Positions 46,713 to 57,841 of a DNA stretch of 64,000 nt are shown here, in pieces. Under the pieces are notes generated by a model that saw only the letters and a list, made by a program, of their open reading frames with translations, was not told the DNA's origin and searched no databases. Each line of letters starts with the position of its first letter. Position 1 is the first letter of the stretch. The stretch is taken from contig NC_133103.1 of NCBI RefSeq assembly GCF_022965805.1, positions 33,637,281 through 33,701,280 of the forward strand, given 5' to 3'. The translations under genes were made by a program, and so were the position numbers. The stretch comes from Primulina eburnea (lineage: Eukaryota > Streptophyta > Magnoliopsida > Lamiales > Gesneriaceae).

Positions 46713-48500
46713 TGTGGGGACCCGGGCTCTAACTCAATTCTTTTGGGATTTAATTGGATCTTTGTTCGAAAATGTGGGTCAAAAATTTACTTTTAACATT
46801 AATTCAAAAGTATAATAAAAGCATGACATATATTTATAATAATTAAACAACATCAGATACATACAAGTCTGTCTAGTACAACGATACAACTAATGTTCGA
46901 ATCTCAAATACAAGTAGTTCAGATCTAGACAAAAACTACTAGTAATCTGCTGCTACACCCGGCATCACCACGCTATCAACTCTCTCTTCCTCGTCGTGAC
47001 CCTGATCCTGCCCCACCTGTTGCCATGCACACATACAGACACGACAACAGCCGGATAACTCCGGTGAGAACATATCCCAGTATAAAACATGGATGCATGC
47101 AATGTAATAATCATGTACAAAAACATAGCATATGCATAAAGTAACATGCATGTAAATCTAAACATGTAGAAGAATACAAATCTGTATTCAACATTTAAAT
47201 CTTGACTCGACTCGTTTCTAATCTAGGGATCCCGGTGTGAATAAGACGGTCTGTCACCTACCCAGCCACTCGGGGTAACGGTACGTCTTATTCCTAGACT
47301 TCGGTCAACTCTGTATCGAGGGTCTACACATAGAGCAAATCTACTACTATGCGACGATACACCGAAACGTCTAGTTTTGGCCGATCTGCCAATATCTCCT
47401 ATATCAGGACTCGAATATAAATCAATAAACAAGACATTACATAATCAAATGTAATAATAACAGTATAGTATGTGATTTAGGGAAACTCGTATCAAATCTG
47501 AATCGAGTTGTGCAATCCCGTGACCACATGAATTATACCTTTCTTGTCGCACAGTCTGTGTCGAACCAAAATCTCGAATACCAAGTAGTCAATACAAATC
47601 TGAAATGGCATAAACAATGTGCACTTCAGTCATATACATCTCAAGCAAATCAATATACAAAGCTAACATCGGTTTCAATGCAATTCGACGGCATAACGGC
47701 GTAATTCTTTTATACCGGTAACTCAAGAACATCATACTCAATCACCATCAACTCATCATCTCATCTAACAACTATATACATGCTGTAATCTGTATATTCT
47801 CAATCCAACACATGCTGGAAAATCGAACGTATAGCATACGGCGTCTGAAATTCGATCCGTTTACGTTTCTACGATGCTCAGTATATCAAGAACACATAAT
47901 CTATGTCAAATCTGAATTCTTCCAACACATAATTTTCGAAACATGCTGGAAATGAACAATACTTACATCCTTAGCTAGCTCTTGTTGCAAGGATCACAAA
48001 TCTGTACTCGAAAGTAAAATCGGATAGCTAGTTGTTGCATAATCTCAATTCTAACATGAAGAAACTTTGAAAAAAACAAAAGGACCTCTCGGTGCTCTTA
48101 GCAGCTGAAATGAAGAATGAAGATTCAGCAATTTCGTATATATATACATGCCATGTGTCAAGCCAAGAAAAGGAGGTGGATCTCTCGCATGCAGCACCGC
48201 GGGTGCGCTCCTCTTGTACCGCGGGTGCGCTGTGCTCACGGCGAGTTCATCAAAAATTGCAACACTTAGACCGCGGGTGCGGTCCCTGCATGACCGCGGG
48301 TGCGGTCTCACCACCGCGGGTGCGGTCTTGCTTCGCACAATTTCACTAATTTCCTCTCAATGCACCGCGGGTGCTGTATCTCTAACACCGCGTGTGCGGT
48401 GTGGCTTCGACCAAAACCTCACAATTCCGAATTAAATGTCATGCATTTTCAAATTTGTGAATCTCGCATCCATAACAGCTGATAATTCTCGAGCCTTACA
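46713..48500 (-). repeat. G2 3' LTR (1788 bp)
   Basis: Runs TGTGGGGACC...CTCGAGCCTTACA on the plus strand, i.e. TGTAAGGCTCGAG at its own 5' end, as in G1. SL4-SL3 at 47027-47074; GGGATCCC-SL2-SL1 at 47226-47374; TATA-like stretch at 48138-48149; GC-rich repeats at 48196-48405. In SL2 the inner arms are GTTACC/GGTGAC, still pairable through a G-U. Confidence 0.93.
47027..47374 (-). other. Stem-loop set SL1-SL4 in G2 3' LTR
   Basis: SL4 47027-47060 and SL3 47061-47074 (CCGGA/TCCGG); GGGATCCC 47226-47233; SL2 47240-47292; SL1 47294-47374. The same set in the other G2 LTR lies at 53683-53730 and 53889-54037. Confidence 0.6.
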
Positions 48501-48516
48501 TTTCTCCCCCTCTTAG
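48501..48516 (-). other. G2 polypurine tract
   Basis: TTTCTCCCCCTCTTAG, the complement of CTAAGAGGGGGAGAAA, abuts the LTR start. Confidence 0.88.
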
Positions 48517-48602
48517 ACAAGAGTTCGTCCTCGAACTCATAAGCAAGTAATCATGCAAGTATATACAAAATTGTAAAGTCAAAACGGAAAGAAAGACTCA
48601 CA

Positions 48603-50618
48603 TCATAAGAATAGCTCGGGATGCCTCTGTCTCATCTCAGACTCTGCCTCACAAGTTGCTTCCTCGATGCCATGACGACTCCACTGAACCTTCACAAGCG
48701 GAATAGTCTTGGTTCTAAGCTGTTTCTCCTTTCGATCAAGAATCTGTATCGGTCTTTCCACATAGCTCAGAGTATGATCTAATTCGGCTTCGTCAGGCTG
48801 AATGACATGAAAATCATCCGGCATGTATTTGCGCAACATCGATACATGAAAAACATCATGTATACCGGACAGTGAAGGAGGAAGAGCAAGTCTGTAAGCT
48901 CGATCGCCAATCTTCTCAAGGATCTCGTACGGACCGACGTATCTAAGAGACAACTTCCCACGCTTGCCAAATCTGAAAACGCCTCTGAAAGGTGAAATCT
49001 TCAAAAATACTTTGTCTCCCTGATCAAACACTAACGGTCTGCGTCTGATATTGGCATACTTCGCTTGCCTATCTTGTGCCGTCTTCATTCTCTTCTGAAT
49101 GATCTTCACTTTCTCGGTCATCTCACGAATCATATCAGGTCCCAACTCTGGTGCCTCGGAGATATCATCCCAGTACAACGGAGATCTGCACTTCTTTCCG
49201 TATAAAGCTTCGAACGGTGCCATCTCAATGCTAGTCTGATAGCTGTTGTTGTATGAAAACTCACACAACGGCAATGAATCTTGCCAACTAGTACTAAAAT
49301 CTAGTACTACAGCTCTCAGCATGTCCTCTAAAGTCTGGATAGTCCGCTCTGACTGTCCGTCTGTCTGAGGATGATAAGCAGTGTTCAGGTGTAAAGTCGT
49401 ACCCAAAGCCTGCTGCAAGCTGTGCCAGAAATGAGAAGTGAATCTTGGATCACGATCTGATACAATCGACTTCGGCACACCGTGCAATCTGACGACCTCT
49501 CTGACATACAACTCTGCCATCTGATCGTGTCGGTAGGTCATTCTGTACGGAATAAAGCAAGCTGATTTGGTCAGTCTATCAATGATGACCCAAATCGAAT
49601 CACAGCCCCGTGATGATCGAGGTAACTTCGTCACGAAGTCCATGGAAATGTGGTCCCATTTCCATTCAGGAATAGACAAACTCTGAAGTAAACCTCCGGG
49701 CTTCTTCCTCTCGGCCTTCACCTGTTGGCAATTCAGGCATTTAGACACAAATTCTACAATATCTGTCTTCATCTGCTTCCACCAGAATTGCGTCTTCAAG
49801 TCATTGTACATCTTTCTGCCTCCAGGATGAATGCTGAACCGACTACAGTGTGCCTCTGACATGATCTGTCGTCTCAAATCTGAAACATCTGGCACTACTA
49901 GACGGTTATTTACATACAGTACAGAATCTCTAACCTGATATTCTGAGATATGATCAGCTCTGACCATATCAATCGATCTCTGAACGTTCGGATCAGTTCT
50001 CTGTGCTTCTTTGATCCTCAAAATCAGATCCGGCTCAATCTGAATCGCAGCAAGTCGCAACGGTATACTCTCTGTATCAAATGTCAATCTGGACAAGCAA
50101 CAATCTTCTACTAAATTCGATACACCTACAGTCGATAAGGAAAGAGCACATACCTTTCGACTCAAGGCGTCTGCCGCTGCATTCGACTTTCCTGGATGGT
50201 ATTTGATCTCGCAATCAAAATCTTTCAGCAGATCAAGCCATCGTCGCTGCCTCATGTTCAACTCTGACTGAGAAAAGAGATACTTCAGGCTCTTATGATC
50301 GGAATAGATCTCAAATTTCTCGCCATACAGATAATGATGCCAGATCTTCAATGCAAATACGATCGCTGCCAACTCAAGATCATGAATCGGATAGCGGGTC
50401 TCGTGTGGCTTCAGCTGTCTAGAGGCATACGCTATCACGTGCCCTCGCTGCATAAGAACACACCCTAGTCCTCTGTGAGATGCGTCACAATATACAACGA
50501 ACTCACCTGTACCGGTAGGAATCGTCAAGACAGGCGCACTAGTCAGCCTCTTCTTCAGCTCAATAAAACTGGCTTCACAATCTTCTGACCACACAAATGG
50601 CATGTTCTTCTGTGTCAA
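48603..50618 (-). pseudogene. G2 RNase H-integrase-chromodomain-like tail (671 codons open)
   Basis: The best preserved pol segment in the window. In order: RNase H ([31 protein letters not shown]); H2C2 zinc domain ([13 protein letters not shown] ... [10 protein letters not shown]); integrase core with acidic residues in [20 protein letters not shown] and [12 protein letters not shown], so the full DDE set is present; [17 protein letters not shown]; and a tail with [11 protein letters not shown] and EEATCEAE, where other copies have EEATWE. It ends PELFL. Upstream RT is cut off from it by a TAG at about 50622, so it would not be translated as part of the polyprotein. Confidence 0.9.
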
Positions 50619-51443
50619 CTAGGTGATAGGCTTTGCTATACTGGAGAAGTCTCGAATAAAAGGTCGATAATACCCGGCTAGACCCATGAAACTGCGTATC
50701 TCTGGCACAGAAGTCGGTCTCGGCCAACTGATCACAGCTTCAACTTTACTCAGATCTACCGCAATACCATCTCCAGATATAATGTGACCCAAGAAGACAA
50801 CTTGTCTCAGCCAAAATTCACACTTGGACAGTTTGGCATACAACTGCTCATTTCTCAAAGTCTTCAATACAATCCTCAGGTGATCTGCATTCTCAGTCAA
50901 ACTCTTCGAATACACCAAAATGTCGTCAATAAACACAATCACAAAATCATCTAAATATCTCTGAAAAATGCGGTTCATCAAACTCATAAACACCGCAGGT
51001 GCATTCGTCAAACCGAAAGGCATAACAACAAACTCGTAATGTCCATACCTGGTTCGGAATGCAGTCTTCGGTATATCAACATCTCTAACTCGGAGCTGAT
51101 GATATCCTGATCTCAAATCGATCTTCGAGTATACAGAAGATCCCTGTAGCTGATCAAACAAGTCGTCGATGCGAGGCAAAGGATACTTGTTCTTCACTGT
51201 TGCCTTGTTCAACTGCCTATAATCAATACACAATCGCATCGAACCATCTTTCTTTCGAACGAAAAGCACCGGAGCACCCCAAGGAGATACACTGGGTCTG
51301 ATATATCCCTTGGACAAAAGATCCTCCAACTGTGCTTTCAACTCTTTCAGCTCTATCGGCGCCATCCTATACGGAGCTCTCGAAATAGGAACACTGCCTG
51401 GCACAAGATCTATGCTAAAATCTACCTCTCGAACCGGTGGCAA
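50619..51443 (-). pseudogene. G2 reverse transcriptase
   Basis: RT motifs [60 protein letters not shown] and [14 protein letters not shown], all in one frame. It ends at a TAG that replaces the Gln found in G1 (ITQLTQK). It is separated from protease by another nonsense codon at 51477-51479 in the same frame. Confidence 0.9.
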
Positions 51444-51476
51444 CCCTGGAATCTCATCAGGAAAAACATCTGCAAA

Positions 51477-52240
51477 CTAGCAAACCACTGGCAAATCTGC
51501 CAATGCTGGGCTCGACTTCAGTAGGTCTACTGAATATACGAGAAAGCCCTCTGCTCCTCTCTGAAGCAATCTACTCATAGTCAGAGCAGATACTAAGGGA
51601 ATCCGAGATCTGGAACCCTTGCCGTAGAATTTCCACTCATCTGTCATGTCGGGTCTGAATCTGACAATCTTGTGGAAACAATCTACAGTGGCCCTGTACT
51701 TGGTCAACATGTCTATACCAACTATACAATCAAAATCAGCTAAACCAAGTACTACACAATCAAGATCAATCTCATGCCCCTCAAACTGAAGCATACAGTG
51801 TCGAACAGTAGTCACAGATATCAAACCACTTCCCAACGGAGAAGCTATAGACACTACTGTAGACATCGACTCAACAGGCAATGAATGTCTCAATGCAAAA
51901 GGCTCAGATATGAACGTATGGGATGCACCTATGTCTATCAACACATATGCAGGATAACCGCAAAGAAAACAGTTACCTGCAATGACGTCATCTGGTGCCT
52001 CCTGCGCCTGCTCCTCTGTCAGCGCAAACACCCTAGCCTGCTGCCTCGGAGGTTGACTCACTGTCTGACTACTTCCTGGTCTCTGCTGGGTCGGTGTGGA
52101 TGGGGGCTGGAAGGAATGTACAGAGGATGCCTGTCTCTCCATCTGAGGCACTGTAGCAGACGATCCTGCACCCTGGAATCGTTGGGAACTCCTCTGTGGG
52201 CACACTCTGGCGAAATGCCCCTGCTGTCTGCAGATTTGCA
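51477..52240 (-). pseudogene. G2 second zinc knuckle and protease
   Basis: Entered after a one-base deletion in the second knuckle (near 52235; G1 reads CNICRQQ). It contains [12 protein letters not shown], the linker, and the protease with [13 protein letters not shown], in which Thr of the DTG active site is Ile. It then runs to a TAG (51477-51479) replacing Glu in VVCEFADVF. Protease would probably be inactive. Confidence 0.88.
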
Positions 52241-53122
52241 GCGTCCCAGAACTCCTTGACACTGCTCCGTGGTATGTCGCCCTCCGCACGAACCACAGTA
52301 TGCGCCACTATAATCTGACCCCTGACCCCTCTGTCGAGATCCACTCGAACTCGATGAACTACTCCCAGATTTCTTAAACTGTTTGCCTTTAGCCTTCAGG
52401 AATTCCTTCTTGCCACTACCACTAGCTCCACTGTCAAAACGAGGAGGAGGTTGTGGAAACTGTACGGTCGTGGACTGTGGTGGTCTCTGTCCCTGAACAC
52501 CGTAGGAAACGCCTCGCTGCCTGATCAAGCCAGCCTCTGCTCCCTTCGCTCGGTTCAGTGTCTCTGAAAAAGTGTTAGGCCGTCCCGTGTTCACCAAAGT
52601 AAAGACATCCGGATTCAATCCGTTGATGAACTGATCGGCCACTGCCTCGTCGTTCCCTGCCACATGAGGTGCAAATCGTAGCAATGCTGAAAATTTAGCC
52701 ACATACTCCACGATGTTCCACTGTCCCTGCCTCAGATTCGCAAATTCAGCTCCTTTGTCTTTTCGGTAGGAGACGGGAAAGAAACGCTGATAGAACTCAT
52801 CCTTGAAGACTTTCCACGTGATGTCAATGCCTCGGTGCTCCAAGGCTCTCTTCGTAGTCAACCACCAGCTCTTTGCAACCTCTTGCATCTGATGCCCTAT
52901 CAATTTCACGCGTCGTTCATCAGTATATGCCAAAGACTCAAACAACATCTCGATATCATCCAGCCAGCTCTCGCATTCTACTGCACTCTCTGTGCCCTTC
53001 AGGGTAGGCGGATGGAAAGACTGAAATCTCTTCAATAAGGTCTCCATCGGCGTAGCGGTAGCATCCATCTGTGCACCGGATGTGCTACCCTGCTCTGGCT
53101 GTGGTATACGTCTAGGCGGCAT
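52241..53122 (-). pseudogene. G2 gag
   Basis: Starts at ATG 53122 ([12 protein letters not shown]), as in G1. It spans [60 protein letters not shown] and the first knuckle CGSCGGRHTTEQC. The frame is lost inside the second knuckle by a one-base deletion; the out-of-frame extension to 52058 is not gag. Confidence 0.9.
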
Positions 53123-53361
53123 AAATCTGATTATCAAACTGATTAGTACACCATAAAGATCATCTGTCTCAGCCCTCCTCTGATCATATACCTCTGATCA
53201 AGAATCGGTTCTGATTCAGGCTTGAAATGCCGTAAATCAATTCAGATAATACAACAACATACAATAGGGAAAGCAATAAACCATGCTAGCATCTCAAAAG
53301 CAAGGAAGATGACTCGATCTACCCCGCTCATTCTATTCTATCTCAGTCTACAGAACCTACA

Positions 53362-53373
53362 GCTCTGATACCA
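53362..53373 (-). other. G2 primer binding site
   Basis: GCTCTGATACCA, complement of TGGTATCAGAGC, five bases from the right-hand LTR. Confidence 0.9.
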
Positions 53374-53378
53374 CCTAT

Positions 53379-55186
53379 TGTGGGGACCCGGGCTCTAACT
53401 CAATTCTTTTGGGATTTAATTGGATCTTTGTTCGAAAATGTGGGTCAAAAATTTGCTTTTAACATTAATTCAAATGTATAATAAAAGCATGACATATATT
53501 TATAATAATTAAACAACATCAGATACATACAAGTCTGTCTAGTACAACGATACAACTAATGTTCGAATCTCAAATACAAGTAGTTCAGATCTAGACAAAA
53601 ACTACTAGTAATCTGCTGCTACACCCGGCATCACCACGCTATCAACTCTCTCTTCCTCGTCGTGACCCTGATCCTGCCCCACCTGTTGCCATGCACACAT
53701 ACAAACACGACAACAGCCGGATAACTCCGGTGAGAACATATCCCAGTATAAAACATGGATGCATGCAATGTAATAATCATGTACAAAAGCATAGCATATG
53801 TATAAAGTAACATGCATGTAAATCTAAACATGTAGAAGAATACAAATCTGTATTAAACATTTAAATCTTGACTCGACTCGTTAATCTAGGGATCCCGGTG
53901 TGAATAAGACGGTCTGTCACCTACCCAGCCACTCGGGGTAACGGTACGTCTTATTCCTAGACTTCGGTCAACTCTGTATCGAGGGTCTACACATAGAGCA
54001 AATCTACTACTATGCGACGATACACCGAAACGTCTAGTTTTGGCCGATCTGCCAATAACTCCTATCTCAGGACTCGAATATAAATCAATAAACAAGACAA
54101 TACATAATCAAATGTAATAATAACAGTCTAGTATGTGATTTAGGGAAACTCGTATCAAATCTGAATCGAGTTGTGCAATCCCGTGACCACATGAATTATA
54201 CCTTTCTTGTCGCACAGTCTGTGTCGAACCAAAATCTCGAATACCAAGTAGTCAATACAAATCTGAAATGGCATAAACAATGTGCACTTCAGTCATATAC
54301 ATCTCAAGCAAATCAATATACAAAGCTAACATCGGTTTCAATGCAATTCGACGGCATAATGGCGTAATTCTTTTATACCGGTAACTCAAGAACATCATAC
54401 TCAATCACCATCAACTCATCATCTCATCTAACAACTATATACATGCTGTAATCTGTATATTCTCAATCCAACACATGCTGGAAAATCGAACGTATAGCAT
54501 ACGGCGTCTGAAATTCGATCCGTTTACGTTTCTACGATGCTCAGTATATCAAGAACACATAATCTATGTCAAATCTGAATTCTTCCAACACATAATTTTC
54601 GAAACATGCTGGAAATGAACAATACTTACATCCTTAGCTAGCTCTTGTTGCAAGGATCACAAATCTGTACTCGAAAGTAAAATCGGATAGCTAGTTGTTG
54701 CATAATCTCAATTCTAACATGAAGAAACTTTGAAGAAAACAAATGGACCTCTCGGTGCTCTTAGCAGCTGAAATGAAGAATAAAGATTCAGCAATTTCGT
54801 ATATATATACATGCCATGTGTCAAGCCAAGAAAAGGAGGTGGATCTCTCGCATGCAGCACCGCGGGTGCGCTCCTCTTGTACTGCGGGTGCGCTGTGCTC
54901 ACGGCGAGTTCATCAAAAATTGCAACACTTAGACCGCGGGTGCGGTCCCTGCATGACCGCGGGTGCGGTCTCACCACCGCGGGTGCGGTCTTGTTAACAC
55001 CGCGGGTGCGGTCTTGCTTCGCACAATTTCACTAATTTCCTCTCAATGCACCGCGGGTGCTGTATCTCTAACACCGCGGGTGCGGTGTGGCTTCGACCAA
55101 AACCTCACAATTCCGATTTAAATGTCATGCATTTTCAAATTTGTGAATCTCGCATCCATAACAGCTGATAATTCTCGAGCCTTACA
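53379..55186 (-). repeat. G2 5' LTR (1808 bp)
   Basis: Matches the left LTR with few substitutions. It is about 20 bp longer, mostly because of one extra GC-rich repeat (TTAACACCGCGGGTGCGGTC, about 54994-55015). GC-rich tract at 54857-55088; SL4-SL3 at 53683-53730; SL2-SL1 at 53903-54037. Confidence 0.93.
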
Positions 55187-55454
55187 TTCTTAGTGGCGGC
55201 TGAATCGACTAGGAACCGTTTAGAATATACAGTATTACAAATATGAGTTTCATGATACTCATCATATGAGCATCTCATATTCTTTCTACTATTTGTATAT
55301 TCAAGGGCTTTATCTATGCAACTAGCATGGGTATACAGATAAAGATGTGCCAAAGTAATAATTTCAAATATTATTAAAATAAAGATTGCTTATACATAGA
55401 GTTTCATTGTGAACACTCGGCCAACACTTGGCTCGACGGGCACCTACTCTAACA
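55187..55454 (-). repeat. C2 3' LTR, inner part
   Basis: Resumes with TTCTTAGTGGCGG, exactly continuing the LTR broken at 46383 (compare 62401-62669). It ends CTACTCTAACA before the PPT complement ATCTCTCACTTGCACT (55455-55470). Confidence 0.92.
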
Positions 55455-55553
55455 ATCTCTCACTTGCACTAGAGCCAACTACCCATATGCTTTAAACCCA
55501 TTGATTCGCGATGCTTGTCGAATAATGGTCTAGGTAAAGGCTTAGCTAGTGGA

Positions 55554-57841
55554 TCAATCAACATTATCGGCGGAGCCGACTGTGTCAAAAGACACTTCTC
55601 GTCTTTCCACAATCTCTCCGAGGATGTGGTACTTTCTCAATACTAGTTTGGATTTCTGATGAGACCTAGGCTCCTTTGCTTGAGCTATAGCTCCCGTGTT
55701 GTCACACAACATCGGGATAGGAGCAACTCCATTAGGAATGACGCCCAACTCTTGGACGAAATTCCTTATCCAAACAGCCTCCCTTGCTGCATCTGATGCA
55801 GCAATGTATTCGGCCTCTGTGCTGGAATCCGTAATATTGTCTTGCTTGGAACTCTTCCAAGAGACTGCAGCACCATTGAGCATGAATACAAACCCATAGG
55901 TTGACTTCGAGTCATCGATATCGCTTTGGAAGCTAGAGTCGGTATAGCCTTCCAATTTTAGTTCTCCACCCCATAGACCAAGAACAATTTATTGGTCCTT
56001 CTTAACTACTTGAGGATGTCTTTCACATCTTTCCAGTGTGGAAGACCAGGGTTCGATTGATATCTACTCACTACACTTAGTGCGGAAGCCACGTCAGGAC
56101 GTGTAGATATCATCCCATACATGATCCTACCAATCGCAGATGCATAAGGAATGCTTTGTCATCGCCGCTATCTCTGCATCAGTCTTGAAAGACAGACTCG
56201 GATAGGGACTCGCCATGATACATTGGTAGATGTCCTCTCTTGGACTTATCCATCGAGGACCGCTTCACGATGATATCAATGTATGTGGACTGGGTGAGAC
56301 CAAGCAATCTTTTCGATCTATCTCTATAGACCTGTATTCCCAATACAAAAGATGCTTTACCCAAGTCCTGCATCGAGAACATACTCTCTAACCATATCTT
56401 AGTTGATTGCAACATTCCTACATCATTCCCAATGGGTAGAATGTCATCAACATAAAGCACCAGGAATGTCACAACTCTCCCACTGACCTTCTTATACACA
56501 TAGGGTTCCTCAGGACTCTTAGTAAATCAAACTATTTGATTGTACTGTCGAATCTAAGGTTCCAACTCCTAGATGCCTGCTTTAGATCATAAATAGATCT
56601 CTGAAGTTTGCATACCATATGCTCACTTCCGATAGATGTTAACCCTTCAGGTTAAGACATGCAAAAAACTTTCTTAAAATCCCCATTAAGAAAGTCTGTC
56701 TTGACATCCATCTGCCATATCTCATAGTCATACCATGCAGCTATGGCTAGCAAAATCCTTATGGACTTGAACATTGCGACTGGGGAAAAAGGTTTCCTCA
56801 AAGTCAACTCCTTGTCTTTGAGTATATCCTTTTGCCACCAATCGCACCTTGAAGGTCAATACCTTCCCTTCAGTCCCAAGTCCCTATGGGAACAATTCCC
56901 TCAGGTGGATCCACAAGATCCTACACTTGGTTTGAATGCATGGAATTAAACTTAGATTCCATTGCTTCAAGTCACTTGGATGAATCGGCATCAGATAACG
57001 CTTCCTTGAAGGTCCTTGGATCACATCCATGGTTAGGCTCATCATGGCCCTCTTCAAGAAGCAGACCATACCTCATAGGTGGTCTCGAGACTCTCTCGGA
57101 TCTTCTAGGAGCTTGTATCTCCTCTCTTGGCTCTTCGGGTGTGGGTTCTACAATTGTGGGTGTCTCTCGAACCTCTTCGAGTTCTATCATCTCCCTTTTT
57201 CTATCCAATAGAAATTCCCTTTCAAAAAGGTCGCATTCCTAGAAACAAACACTTTTGTTTCTTGGGGATGATAGAAGTAGTATCCAATCGAATTCATTGG
57301 ATATCCCACAAATTAGCATAAAATGGATCAACTATCCAATTTATCTCCCACTACCTGCTTCATAAGAAAGGCACCCTCATATTCTAAGATAAGAATACTT
57401 AGGAGGCTTACCCATCCATATCTCATATGGTGTATGCCTTTGAATGGACATTTAGTGGAATATCTTTCAATTTTAAGTTATAGAGATCGTTTTCAAGTTC
57501 ACCAGTACCAATCAAACATTCATTCATGTAAATGTTGCAAACACCTTTGCAAAATAAACAAGAATATCCATTTTTATCAGCATAGAAATGGAAACAATGT
57601 TTTTCAAAATTAGGTACAAACAAAACATCTCATTAAATTAACTTAAACTATTGTTCAATAATAAGTAAACATCTTCAATAGCCTTGGCAGCAACTCTTGC
57701 TCCATTGTTCATCCTCTAGAAGGTCACACCTTCCTTAAGCATTCTACTTCTTCCCATCACCTATAACTCATTATAGAGATGTGAGTCACAACCGGTATCT
57801 AATACCCAAGAAGTAGAGTTAATTGAAACGTTTACTTAAAT
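55554..57841 (-). pseudogene. C2 pol remnant without integrase
   Basis: Reading leftward: protease (INSTSWVLDTGCDSHL, after two stop codons just past gag), then a segment ending KLKDIPLN. A junction near 57445 jumps straight to the end of integrase (PYEIW, MGKPP), so about 650 bp including GAG-pre-integrase and the integrase core are missing relative to C1. TCCA is shared at the two edges. Next come MIELEEVRET (to 56972), broken RT with LYVDDILPIG (56179-56499) and RNase H with [17 protein letters not shown] and [11 protein letters not shown] (55554-55955). Many frame breaks. Confidence 0.87.

Larger units (their letters stand above)
46384..55186 (-). mobile_element. Ty3/gypsy element G2 (minus strand)
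   Basis: A close relative of G1. From left to right: an extra partial LTR (46393-46712), 3' LTR (46713-48500), PPT, gag-pol (48603-53122), PBS and 5' LTR (53379-55186). The right flank begins TTCTT, expected to be the target duplication, but the left flank reads CTATATCCT followed by an 8-9 base filler (GAGCACCT) and then GTTGTGGGG, so the left copy is lost. Coding breaks: one base deletion in the second zinc knuckle and two nonsense codons. Confidence 0.9.
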
